DNA of 64,000 bases from Camellia lanceoleosa. Lineage: Eukaryota > Streptophyta > Magnoliopsida > Ericales > Theaceae. Within the stretch, counting starts at the first letter, position 1; every line of letters starts with the position of its first letter. A program made the translations under genes and the position numbers. This document shows positions 25,682 to 36,140 of this stretch, piece by piece. Below the pieces are notes generated by a model. The model was not told the origin of the DNA and ran no database searches. It worked only from the letters and a program-made list of their open reading frames with translations. The stretch covers positions 108,288,734 to 108,352,733 of the forward strand of contig CM045762.1 of the NCBI GenBank assembly GCA_025200525.1, given 5' to 3'.

Positions 25682-27934
25682 ATGGCACAGGGTTCGGAAG
25701 AATTTGTGGTCGTGATAGCAGCATTAAATCAGGGAACTGCCATGCAGGCCGAGACGAGTATTGAAACGCAGTGCCCATCTGGGACATTTGCCTTACATCC
25801 AGCTTTGGAACCCCAGTCGAACTTTGACCCACTTCCGCCAGTTAATGATTTACAGGGTTCGAATCCCCAAGAAAGGTTGGCTTAAGCTTGAGTTGTCAAA
25901 CCCCTGGTGCAACCTATTGAGAGGTTTCAACCCTTTCATGTTAATGAGCTCGATCTGACCGCAGTGAAAATTGCAAACCTTGAGAAGCAATTCAAAAAGT
26001 CACATGGCCTTAACTCCATTCCCGACATTGAGGATGGGTACACCGAGGCTGCCGTACGGCTCCCAGACAGATTCAAAATGCCACATATTAACCGTTTCGA
26101 TGGGTCTGGAGATCCTATGGTACATATCCGGCTTTTCTTGGATATCCTGAAGCCGATGGGTCTGACTAAGCCACAGAAACTCTCTTTGTATGGAAGAACC
26201 CTGTCGGGTGTAGCAGCCACTTGGTATGCCAAGTTGGAGGATACAGTGAAGCAAAATTGGGAAGAACTGGCTGAGGCCTTTGTTGATCAGTATTCCTACA
26301 ATACCCAAGTTGAAATGACCATCCGAGAGCTTGAAGCAACTCGCCAGAACCCAACAGAGCCTTTTGTGGAATTCGTTGTGAGGTAGAGAGCAAAGGCAGC
26401 ACAAATGACAGATCGTCGCCCTTTTGAGAGGGATCAAGTGCAGATGATGGTGCGAAACCTCGAGCATGATATGTTGCAAAAGTTGATAGTCGCTCCACTA
26501 TTCACTTTCAAAAGTTTGCATGAACTGGGGGTTTAGGTTGAGAATGCGTTCAACAGTGGGATCATTTCCAGAACAAGGGAACCGACAAGGAGGGTGATTT
26601 CAAGGAGTACCAATGCCGGAAGTAGCACTATTCCCGAACCCACTGAAATCAATACAGTCACCACAGCCAACCCTTTTGCCAAACCAAGCCTACAAACAAC
26701 CAGCCCAGCCCGAGCTCAGGGCAGAACTTTCACCCCTCTCTATATGAGCCTGACTAGCGCACTAAAAGTCTTGATGGAAAGAGGGTATCTCAAACGCCTC
26801 GATCCTCAACCTCTGCCTGACCCACTCCCAGCTAGACATAACCCTTCCAAGTACTGTGTGTACCATCAGCAGCGCGGTCATGGCACCGACCGTTGCTACC
26901 ACCTTCGTCATGAGGTCCAAAATCTCATTGACAACCGGACGATAGCTCCACCTTCAGACCCCAATGACCAAACATCTCCTGCCTACCTCAATCTCATCCA
27001 TACACTACCATCCACCTTCGACCCCAACATATACATCACCCCAGCCCATCTACCCAAGCCTGAGGTGTTCATTCCAGAAAGCATGGACTTATGCATGATG
27101 GATGCACCTGGACTCCAATCATCTCAAACCCGTGAACCCACTACTTCTGAGCTGAAGAGAATGATCGAAGATCTTCAGAGAACTGTGACAGATTTGGCCT
27201 CTGGGACATTGGCTCCGTCATCAACCACATCACATACCAGGGAGTTCATGTCAAAAGGCTCCCCAGTCTTGGAACGGGCTGCATTTAAGGAATGCCAATC
27301 CCTTGGCAAAGTGGAGGCGAGTGGAAAGAACAAGATAGGGGTGGACATGGATCCCCATGAACATCTTCTGTTGGCTGTTGAGGCTTTGAAGGCCGAGGGA
27401 CTGAACAAAGAGCAAGTGCTCGCAGTTGTTGCAAAAACTGTGGACGACATTTTCGCCACTCAAGTTGGAGGTAGTTTGAATCAAGGGGCAAGCCGGGAGA
27501 AGGGTTGTTGTATCAGAAATGTTCCTTTTAGCTATAATCTTGCACTTGGAAGAGATCAACAAACCAGGCCAACACCTGCCAATCCCTTTACTGGTGCGTC
27601 CAGCAAAAATCCACAAACCTTGAAGTACCAACCCCGAGGTCAGAGGGTCTTCCATGCCCTCTATATGCCTTTATCCAAAGCTCTCCAAGTCCTTGTTGGA
27701 CAAGGCCATCTCAAACCCCTTGAGCCTCGGCCTCTCCCAAATCCTCTTCCGGTTACGCATGATGCCACCCAGTACTGTGCCTTCCATCAGCAAACTGGCC
27801 ATACTACCGACAACTGCTTCCATCTTCACCATGAAGTACATGATTTATTTGACAACGGGGTCATTGCCGTGCCAAGCTCTGCAAAGTTTATCAGTACTAG
27901 ATCGGTGAACTTGGGAGATAATGTGACCATGTGA
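25682..27934 (+). pseudogene. Gag polyprotein, decayed, with duplicated zinc-knuckle module
   Basis: One frame of 751 codons from ATG 25682 to TGA 27932-27934, broken by in-frame stops at 25883, 25889, 26384 and 26534. The Ty3/gypsy Gag core is at about codons 125-260: 'RFDGSGDPMVHIRLFLDIL', 'ATWYAKLEDTVKQNWEELAE', 'FVDQY'. Two copies of a nucleic-acid-binding module follow. The first is 'FTPLYMSL..ALKVLMERGYL' with CVYHQQRGHGTDRC (about codons 353-430). The second is 'FHALYMPL..ALQVLVGQGHL' with CAFHQQTGHTTDNC (about codons 655-730). Both are C-x2-H-x4-H-x4-C variants of the retroviral knuckle. The linker is Pro/Thr-rich. The stops fit single transitions in Gln, Arg or Trp codons. The domain calls are firm; function today is unlikely. 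Confidence 0.9.
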
Positions 27935-28400
27935 TCGGGGAATGAACCAGCTGCGGGTGGCACTCGATTAAACTCCAGACGTGGGAATGGCACGCACTGT
28001 TCTGAGCAATACGCAAACACCAGTTTTTGTGCTTTCTAACTTGGGCATTGAGTCAGTCTTGTTGTTTTGTATAGAGTTAGTCTTTTCTTATTGAGTCAGT
28101 TGAGGTCTGTCTGTTTTGTCGTATCGTGTCAGTCCTATTGTATAGGGGTTGGGTGATCCCGAGGGGTGTTACCTTGGACATCACAGTTTTATTTCGTGTT
28201 TGTCTTTTTGCTTTCTTTGAGTCTGTTTCTACTGAGGGGCCAGTTGTGCCAACAGATCTCAATGAAACAGTAGTGATTTTCGCACTCTTGTATTTGTTTC
28301 AACCGTGCGCCAGTTGTGCCAGAAAATTTGAATCGAACGGCAGTACTTTTCGCCTACTTTTCTGTGCCTTGAATTCATTGCATTGACCTAAGTTTTTCAA
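27935..28400 (+). other. Spacer between gag and pol remnant
   Basis: T-rich and non-coding in all frames. It contains two diverged copies of 'gccagttgtgcca' followed by 'aatgaaacagtagt..ttcgc' or 'aatcgaacggcagt..ttcgc' (28238-28290 and 28312-28362). Ogre elements have an intron in pol, and this could be a remnant of it, but that is speculation. Confidence 0.45.
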
Positions 28401-28580
28401 AACTTTTGAACATCATGAAAAGCGAAGAGGAAGGAATTCCTCGGGTTTTGCAAAAATTTGATCAATTGAGAGAAAGAGAGGCATGCTAAGCCCTTAATGA
28501 ATGAAATCATGCTTGTTAATGTGAGTACTGGGAAGGATCCTGGCTTGATCCAGATTGGTTCTACACTGTCTTCAGCGCGA
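28400..28580 (+). pseudogene. Pol linker remnant (upstream of reverse transcriptase)
   Basis: The frame reads 'IPRVLQKFDQLREREA', a stop, then 'NEIMLVNVSTGKDPGLIQIG' and 'STLSS'. In Tat/Ogre-type Pol proteins the stretch between protease and reverse transcriptase has this pattern: an acidic helix, then '(E).(V/L)NLGT..(D/E)P..(I/V).IG..L'. The reverse transcriptase that should follow is missing; the sequence turns into unrelated text at about 28580. This is the scar of a large pol deletion. Confidence 0.65.
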
Positions 28581-28666
28581 GCGACTAGTCGCTTTCTTAA
28601 AAAAAAAATTTCAAAGAATGTTTTGCGTAGTCCTGCGAAGACCTGTGTAGAATCGCTCTTGAGATT

Positions 28667-29005
28667 GTGCAGCTTAAGATCGCTCTTAGCCTCGAGACTC
28701 GACCCCTCTGCTTTCAAAACCTTGAACTCGAATTCAGAACGTTCAACGGTCAACTACAATGTGAGGCCTGTGTGGCTAGATTCGAAGCAGCCCTCGAACA
28801 AGAGGCAAGAAAGTCAGATCAAGAAGACCAGATGTCATCAAAAGAAGCTTGCAAAGCTAGATCAGAAGCACCCCTGGAACTAGGGCAAAGAATTTCAAAT
28901 GTGCTCGAAGAGCTGAAGATGGATCATTCCACAAATCAAAGAAGGTCGGCAAGAATGCCAAATCCCAGAGGGAGGAAGAAGAAAGTATTGCTGAAGAAAA
29001 ACTGA
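28667..29005 (+). CDS. Hypothetical 112-residue ORF, unrecognised
   Basis: Open from ATG 28667 to the stop at 29003-29005, downstream of the pol remnant. The product is charged: 'ARFEAALEQEARKSDQED' in the middle, and a basic end with 'RRSARMPNPRGRKKK'. No domain is recognised and another frame is also open across much of it. It may be the shifted tail of a former polyprotein or chance. Low confidence that it is translated. Confidence 0.25.
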   Translation: MQLKIALSLETRPLCFQNLELEFRTFNGQLQCEACVARFEAALEQEARKSDQEDQMSSKEACKARSEAPLELGQRISNVLEELKMDHSTNQRRSARMPNPRGRKKKVLLKKN

Positions 29006-31261
29006 GTTCCGATCCACAACACTAGGGGCAAATTCAGCCCCCCATTAGATGGACTCCTGCATCGTCAGCGAACAACAGCCATTCTCCTGGATTCGGATGA
29101 CTTCGGGATCTCAAAACCATTTGACATGGACAAAGCTACAGTTTTACCCTTGAGAGGCTCGCTGGGCCGAAAACCCGAAAGGGCGACCCAGGCAAAAGTT
29201 AGAGCGAGAAAAAAAAGAAAAGAAAAGAACAAAAAAGAAAAATGCAAAAAATGAAAAAAAAAAGAAGGAAAAGAAGAAAAAGATGGAAAAAAGAAGAAAA
29301 GAAATGAAAAAAAAAATTGAAGAACATAGCTCGCAAGGTTGAAAACCCGCAAAGGGCAACCTTGGCAAAAGTTAGAGTGCAAAAGGAGAGGTTAATACCT
29401 GAGTGTACCTTACCCCGAACTACGTGAGGCTTGATTCCCATCTTTGGGATACGTATGCAACTTCATTCTGAAGTCCAGCCATAAAACACTTCAAAATTCG
29501 ACTGTGTCCATATAATGGTTTTGATCATCTTTGCTTTCTCTGAATTCGAGAATTTGGTTGTGTTCGTCACTCTGAGGACTGACTACAATGCGCCGCGGTG
29601 CTATCCAAACAAGGGGCAACTTTCCGTTGCCATTCAATACGCTACGGTGCCGTTCAAACAAGGGGCAACTTTCCGTTGCTAGGAAGCTCTCTTCAAGCAG
29701 GGGGAAATTTTCCTTCGGATCTGAAGTTGTGTGTCTCAAGAGCGGGTTCCGTGCTCGTTGAGCAGTGGCCGTGTGCAAAAATAGTTTTTGAGAATTTTTA
29801 ATGAGGTTGACTAATTTTCTCTAAAAAATTATTCCATTTTTCCAAAATTAGCCATTTCTTGGACCCCAAAAAGGGAAAATTTTCAGTGCTCACAGCCTAA
29901 CTTGCATGATTTTAAATTAGAAAATTGAACAAGCATGTCAATCTAACTCTCATTTTGGTCAAAATTGTCTTAGTAGAAAGCCAAAAACAAAAAAATGGTC
30001 GAAATAATGAACTAGGGGCACAGTTGAGTTAGGTGTTCTGTCTTTTCCCCATTGCCACAATACTTGCCAAGAAGGGCACTCTACCTGCCAGAAAAGGGCA
30101 CAACTGAAGTTAACAGCAAAAGGGCTGAAAGCTCTCTCACCCTTCGAGCAATGAGGTATCAAGCCAAGTGCGAAGCACGAACTGGAATGGATCAAGATAT
30201 TCCACTCCCTCGTCTGGATAGATCTGATCATGTCCAAACTCCCCAGCAGAGCATCGTCAACCGATGTCAACTGCAGATTTGCTACACACCTAGTTGTAGC
30301 ACATCCCCTTTGTGGGAGAAACTCACTAGCTGCGTGCAGAAGAAGAAGAATCTATCGGAATGCTAGGGGCAAGAGCCCACAACTTTCTGTTTATCCATCA
30401 ACCACCCTGGGGAGGGATTTAAAATGAGAGATTGAAGAATAGAGAGGTGTGCGCTGAGAGAAAAAGTGAGGAAAGGGCTTTTTCAGAAAAATAGAGCTTA
30501 AGGGCCGAGTGATGTGAGAATCACAAATGAGAAAGGGTGGGAAACAATACCCGGAGAAACTGGCTCCTCGTGCACCGAGAGGTCTCTCGCCTTTGTAACA
30601 TAGCTGAGTGTTGTGTTTGTGCGTTTTGTTTGTCTCGTTTCTTGTTTTAAGTCGTTTGAGTGTTAACAAATGTGTTTAGGTCATTTTACCTTGTTTTTCC
30701 TTTGTTGAGTTGTGTTTAGGTCGTTCTACCTTTGTTTTCCATTGTTGAGTCGTTTTGGCTATGGTCAGTTGTAGGCTCAATACCTGGTTGAGAACCCTTT
30801 TCTCATTTCAATTTCAAAAATCGTTTTGTGCTCAGAGTGCCGTGTCGTTCTCCACATTTGTGCAAAAAAGGATCAGTTCTTTCATAAAGTCGCAGGGTTC
30901 AAACCAGGTCATGTCAGAATAGTAAAACAAGGACCTATCTGAAGCTATTTAGGTTCCAGACTGCAAAGCAAAAGAAAAGAGGGAAAATTTGGAGCATCTT
31001 AGCATGTTTTAACTTTAGCAAAATCCAAGACTGCATTCCAGGTGCACCTTCTCAGGCCTCGCTATTTCTCTGGAGTATGAGTATATCTCGACCCCAAGTG
31101 TAAGCCTGCTTCAAGTCAGAATGGCAGTCCAAGCAGCACCTGAGAGTCTCACATGCAGATGTTATCTCTCGCCAATATGAACATGGTGTGCCCTTTTTGA
31201 GCTGAGTGAGTTGCGAAGTCCTCTAAGAGGCAAATCAGAGGCACCAGAGTACATATTTGAT
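29006..31261 (+). other. Untranslated 3' spacer of the gag-only element
   Basis: No supportable gene. It contains a duplicated block with 'gaaaacccg..aaagggc' and 'ggcaaaagttagag' (29155-29205 and 29330-29378), separated by a purine-rich run. It also has two copies of 'caaacaaggggcaactttcc' (29614 and 29656) and several other 'aGGGGCA' motifs resembling the purine tract at the 3' LTR. The part near 30780-30960 ('tacctggttgagaac', 'gacctatctgaagctat') is homologous to 62207-62405 in element E, which shows common ancestry. Confidence 0.6.
29205..29325 (+). repeat. Homopurine (A/G) run
   Basis: About 120 bases almost entirely A and G ('aaaagaaaagaac', 'gaagaaaaagatgg'). It is flanked on each side by a diverged copy of the same 50-bp block ending in 'ggcaaaagttagag'. 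Confidence 0.8.
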
Positions 31262-32360
31262 GCTCCTCTATTGCATAGAATGTGAACTTTCATATACACT
31301 GTTGTTGCATGCGTGCCGCACATCGTTATGATTCATGCATAGAATATGCTTGCTTTCGATTCCGCATAGAATATGCTTTGCTTGTTTCATGCATAGAATA
31401 TGCTTGCTTTTAATATTGCATAGAATGTGCTTCCATACTTGCATAGAAAATGCTCGTATCTTTTGCATGGAAAATGCCCCAATTCTTGCATAGAAGATGC
31501 ATTTTATCGCACTTTCTTGTGCATTTTATCTCGCTTACACTATCTTGTGCACTTACACTTTGTATCTCACTAGCACTGTCTTGTGCATCTTGTGGTTGTA
31601 TCTCACTCGCACTATCTTGTGCATTTCAAATCACTCGTGTTGTTTAAGCGTATCGCACTGTCTTGTGCATTTCAAATCACTCGCGCTGTTTAGTGTATCG
31701 CACTATTTTGTGCATTTCTAATCACTCACGCTGTTTAGCGTATCGTACTGTTTTGTGCATTTCTAATCATTCGCGCTATTTTGCGCATCTCAATTGCACT
31801 GTTTTGTGCAATTTATCATTCACGCTATTTTGCGCACCTCTATTGCACTGTTTTGTGCAGTTTACATTCGCGCTATTTTGCGCATCGCATTGTTCTGTGC
31901 AGTTTATCACTCGCGCTATTTTGCGCACCACAATCGCACTATTTTGTGCAGTTTATCATTCGCGCTATTTTGCGCACCTCCATCGCACTGTCTTGTGCAT
32001 TGCATTCATCGCGCTATTTTGTGCTTTGCATATCACATCGCACTATCTTGTGCATTTCAAATCAATCGCGTTGTTTAGCGTATCACACTATTTTGTGCAT
32101 TGTATCATTCGCGCTATCTTGCGCACCTCACCTGCACTTGTTAGTATATTGCATCGCGCTATCTTGCGCCGTGACCATTACTTGCATTGTGCATGCATTT
32201 TATCACGCTATCTTGCCCACCTCACCTTTAGCTCACACTGTTTTGTGCACTCACCTGGTCTAGGAGACCTTAAATCCTGCATCATCATTCGCGCTGTTTT
32301 GCGCATCGCACTTGCATTTATTCGCACCGTCTCGTGCACTTTCTGGTCTAGGAGACCTTA
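31262..32360 (+). repeat. Tandem array of short hairpins
   Basis: The first part (31262-31500) repeats GCATAGAATATGC and variants GCATAGAAAATGC, GCATGGAAAATGC and GCATAGAAGATGC. The second part (31500-32360) alternates GCAC-N6-GTGC and GCGC-N6-GCGC, with N6 mostly TGTTTT, TATTTT, TGTCTT or TATCTT, separated by 'atttcaaatcactc'-like spacers. I count 11 exact GCAC/GTGC and 7 exact GCGC/GCGC units. Plant Ogre/Tat elements are known to carry variable tandem repeats just here, upstream of the 3' LTR. ORFs of up to 232 codons through the array are artefacts of the period. Confidence 0.9.
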
Positions 32361-33133
32361 AATCCTCTAAAGGTGCAATTCCTTTGGTGTTTGTCGTGCC
32401 CGAACGACTTCTGGTGGTCTGGTATAGCCACCTGTCTGTGTTTGCGGTGAGTTCCTAGGAGACCAACTGAGACGGTGGAAACTAGAGTTTGAATGGCTCT
32501 TGCCTAGAACGCAAAGGTTCGGGATTTCTGAGACTAAAGTTTGGTTTAAATACCCAGAGGTATATCCTCGGCTTGAAATCTGTATGGCAGCCCCATAGAT
32601 TGAGATAGCCTGTGTATGCACCTCAATTCATGATACTGAATCAACCTAGTCTGTCACCCTGTTGGAGAATAGGGAAAGCTGCGGCCATAGTCAAGGAGAA
32701 AAGTAGTACCTATGGTTCGACTAAGAAGAAGTGAAAGACCCCCAGCAGCATGAGGCACGATATTGTATGTACGGTTCATTTGAGGCTGGCACGACCAGAC
32801 GATCTGGGCAGGTATTGTATCTTCTCCGTATGAGACGCAGCGAGAATTGTAATTCTCCACATCCTTAACTGCATGAAATGTAGTTGTTGCCTTGCATTAT
32901 TGCTTAAAATTGTTGCGTATGCGCTTCATTACAGCTTGCTGCTTTGCATGATCATGAGTTACATTCGACTTTGTGCATATCGCTTTGCGTTTTGCCCCCA
33001 TGCCTGCGGGCATGCCTGCGGGGACATTTCTCTGTTATCTAGTATGTTTATCTAAATCTTCGGCCTTGTCAAAAATGGGTCGTCTCTGGGCTTTGACATT
33101 CACTCCCGTCACTTATGACTTTCGAGTTCTGTC
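32361..33133 (+). other. Spacer between hairpin array and purine tract
   Basis: Non-coding. 'ggtctaggagaccttaaatcct' occurs twice around the array end (32257 and 32344). The last 100 bases, with 'gggctttgacattcac', are homologous to the segment just outside LTR B (41140-41175, minus strand). Confidence 0.55.
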
Positions 33134-33146
33134 AAAGAGGGGCAAC
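33134..33146 (+). other. Polypurine tract
   Basis: AAAGAGGGGCAAC immediately before the 3' LTR. It is the expected plus-strand primer site and has a counterpart beside LTR B (41104-41119, minus). Confidence 0.8.
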
Positions 33147-34204
33147 TGTAGACACCCCATTCTTGACCAACCTTAAGACTCAGACGTCATCGAATGAGCG
33201 CTTGGTGATGTTGCATATTGCGCTCGTTCTGAGGTTGCGGAGTCTCGGCTGCGAGCCTTGCCTCCGGACTTCCGGACTCTTTTGTGCTTTGCCTCGGTTT
33301 GCGAACCAGGCCTTGTTTTCTTCATTTTCTCTTCCCGAAGGGAGGGAGAGGTCTCGTAGACCATCTCTCAGTGGCCATACGCTACGTTTCGTGGTCGTAG
33401 GCCATTTTTCCCGTTTGGAGCCCGGTTCCCGGTTTTCGGAGCCGTCGGCCGTGTGTCTCGGTTCGGGACCGCTTAACTACCTCCGTTTGCTCCGATTTTT
33501 GGCATACACCTTTTTTTCCTCCCTTTCGAGGGACACTGTGGCTTGAGAGACCAACTTCGTGGTCAAACGCCACCTCCGGTGCTTAATAGTCAGTTTTCGG
33601 GGCCCCAGGCCACGTGTTTTGGCCCCCGAACCTTCGTTTTGCATCGGCTTGGGTTCGTTTTTGGTGGAGACCTTATTTTCATTGTTAGGAAGGTTGTAGA
33701 AGTGTCGGAGGCCAGCAATTGTTCTGAAGACCAGCTTTATTCCTTCCTCACTCTTCATCGCCCGTTTTCTTCACTAGAAAGCCGACTTTTTCCATTCCCG
33801 GGCCACTTTTTCTGACTTTCTACCACACCATTGTGTCGTACACACCTAGGAGGCCACCAATATGGATAGGCTGGCCATCAATTGTTCTTGACCCTTTTGA
33901 ACCCCTCTAAAAAGTTGATTTTTCTCTCTCATGGGTTACATTTTCTGGTTTTTGACCATATAGCTGTGTTGTACACACATGGGAGGCCACCTTTTTGGGA
34001 TGGCCGGCCACTAATCTTTGTTGACCCTTTTGACCTTGGCTGGCCGGCGAGGGGAGGTGGCCGGCCGGCCACCTGAACCTCCTGAACCTGGCCGACCAAA
34101 TTTCTCTTTCCTGGTTCCTTACAAATGCAATTGCTTTGACCTGCACTTCTTTTGGGGTGGAAATTTGAATTTTTTTTCCCTCCATTTCTCCACCCCTCTC
34201 CTTC

Positions 34205-34211
34205 TATATAA
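34205..34211 (+). promoter_or_regulatory. TATA box of the 3' LTR
   Basis: TATATAA, the counterpart of 21231-21237. Confidence 0.65.
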
Positions 34212-35984
34212 CCAGCCTCTCCCCTCCATTGCTAAGGGTTAGAAAATTTGGTTAGAGTATTATACATACAACTTCCATATCTCTCTCATCCAAGCTCCAA
34301 AACCCTAGTTTCTTGGCCATTTTTACCTTACAACCCATAGCACCACACTACCATCATCTATTCCAGCCCTTTGGAAGTCATTTGAAAAGGTTGGAAGCTC
34401 AGAATTTCGGACCAAAAGTTGCTGGAGGTCAGCTCTTCAAGGGTGAGCACCTATTTCCCTTAAACTTACATTTTTTTTGCTTCATTTATAAGCTATACTT
34501 GCAAGAATTTTTGGGCTTCGACCCCAACTGGAAATAGTCTTTTTTTGAGCTCACCTTCATGTTTGGTCAAGGACCTTTCTCTGTTTAAGGCCATCTGCTG
34601 TCCCTTTCCCTTTCCCTTTTATCTCTCTTTTGGCCCTTTTCTTGCATGATATGTTAGCCCTGTTTGTAAGTATTTTTGGGCTTCGAGAAAAACTGTAAAG
34701 TGCTTTATTTTGAGCCCCTCTTCAAATTTGTTGAAGGGCTCTTCACTGTTTGAGGCCAGCTACTGCCTCTTGCTTTCTATCTCTCTTTTAGGGCTATTTA
34801 TTGCATCATATTTAGCCTTACTTGTGAGCATATTTGAGACTTTCCATAAACTGAAAAATATCTTGTTTTTAGTCCCTCTTCAACTTTGTTGAAGGGCTCT
34901 TTGCTTTTTGAGGTCTTTTGCTGCCCTGTTTGTTCATCCTCTCTTTTGGGGCTGTTTTTGCATGATACATTAGCCTTATTTGTGAGCCCTTTTGGACCTC
35001 GACCTAAACTAAAAATAGTCTTTTTTTGACATCATCTTCATGTTTTATTAAGGCCTATTCTCTGTTTGGGGTCATCTTCCCCTATGCATGCTTCATTCTT
35101 TCATGATTAGGGCTATACATTAGAGCACTTGCATTGGCCATGGTTTGGCCTCTTAGCCACTAAAATCCAGTGGATTTTCAGTGGCTTTGATGCATTTTTG
35201 AGACTCAAAATCAGAGGGGGGTGACCCCCTCTCACCTTGTTTTGTTTGATGGTCTTTTTTGGCCTTCCAAAGAGGCCCTATCTTGCATGCCTTGTTGGCT
35301 GATTTCAGGGCCAATTTGGTGAGTTTTAGGGCTATCATATTTGGTTTTCAGAGTTTTTTGTGCCATGCTAAGTGTCCTTGATGCATGTGCTTAATAACCC
35401 CTTTGTATACGCTATATAAGAACCCATCATTTGTGCTTGTGTTGGTTGCATTTCAGAGGTTATTTGGGCATGTTTTGGCATATTTTATTCACTGATTTTT
35501 TCTGGTTTGATGAGTTCTCATTTGCTTCATATACATGCCATGCAAATCATGTTTGCTAGTCAAAGTTGCATGCCATTTTAGTCCATCTTGCTAGCATCTT
35601 TTGGCCATGCTTTGAACTAGAAATGTTCATGTTTTGGGACTACCTTGGTTCTGTCTTTATGCTTCATGATCAAATAATTCATGCTTTGTATAGTTATAGG
35701 TCAATACATGTGCCTAGTTTTGGGTTTCGGGGTTTATTCCATGCATTGTATGACATATGTCCATGATTCGGGATCATTTTGCATCATATTTCAGTGCTGG
35801 AACTTGCATGTTTGTATGCCATATTTCATACCTTGCCATGCCTTGTTAGAGTGGCATTTGCGCCTTAGGATCGGTCCTCGGTTTGCGTGCATGTGTGCAC
35901 GCATCTCGAGTGTCTCATTTTCATCTTATGGCCACTGATGTGAGTGTGGCTGAGGTCCACTCATGTTGGTGTAAGTCCATCATA

Positions 35985-36140
35985 CATCGCGTATGCCATT
36001 TCATTTCATAGCATTGTGTATGCTAGGTTGCATGTTAGAGCATTGTGTATGCCGTGTTACATCGAGCATTGTGTATGCCATTTCATAGCATTGTGTATGC
36101 TAGGTTGTATATTAGTTGCATAGTGCATGCCATCTCATTT
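35985..36140 (+). repeat. Short hairpin array in the 3' LTR
   Basis: Copy of the GCATTGTGTATGC array at 22990-23140. Confidence 0.75.

Noticed and set aside
31663..32361. 232-codon ORF and overlapping 160- and 94-codon ORFs
   Set aside because: They run through the hairpin array; several frames are open at once because the repeat lacks stop codons. The product is a repeat of RTILC/ALFCA-like segments.
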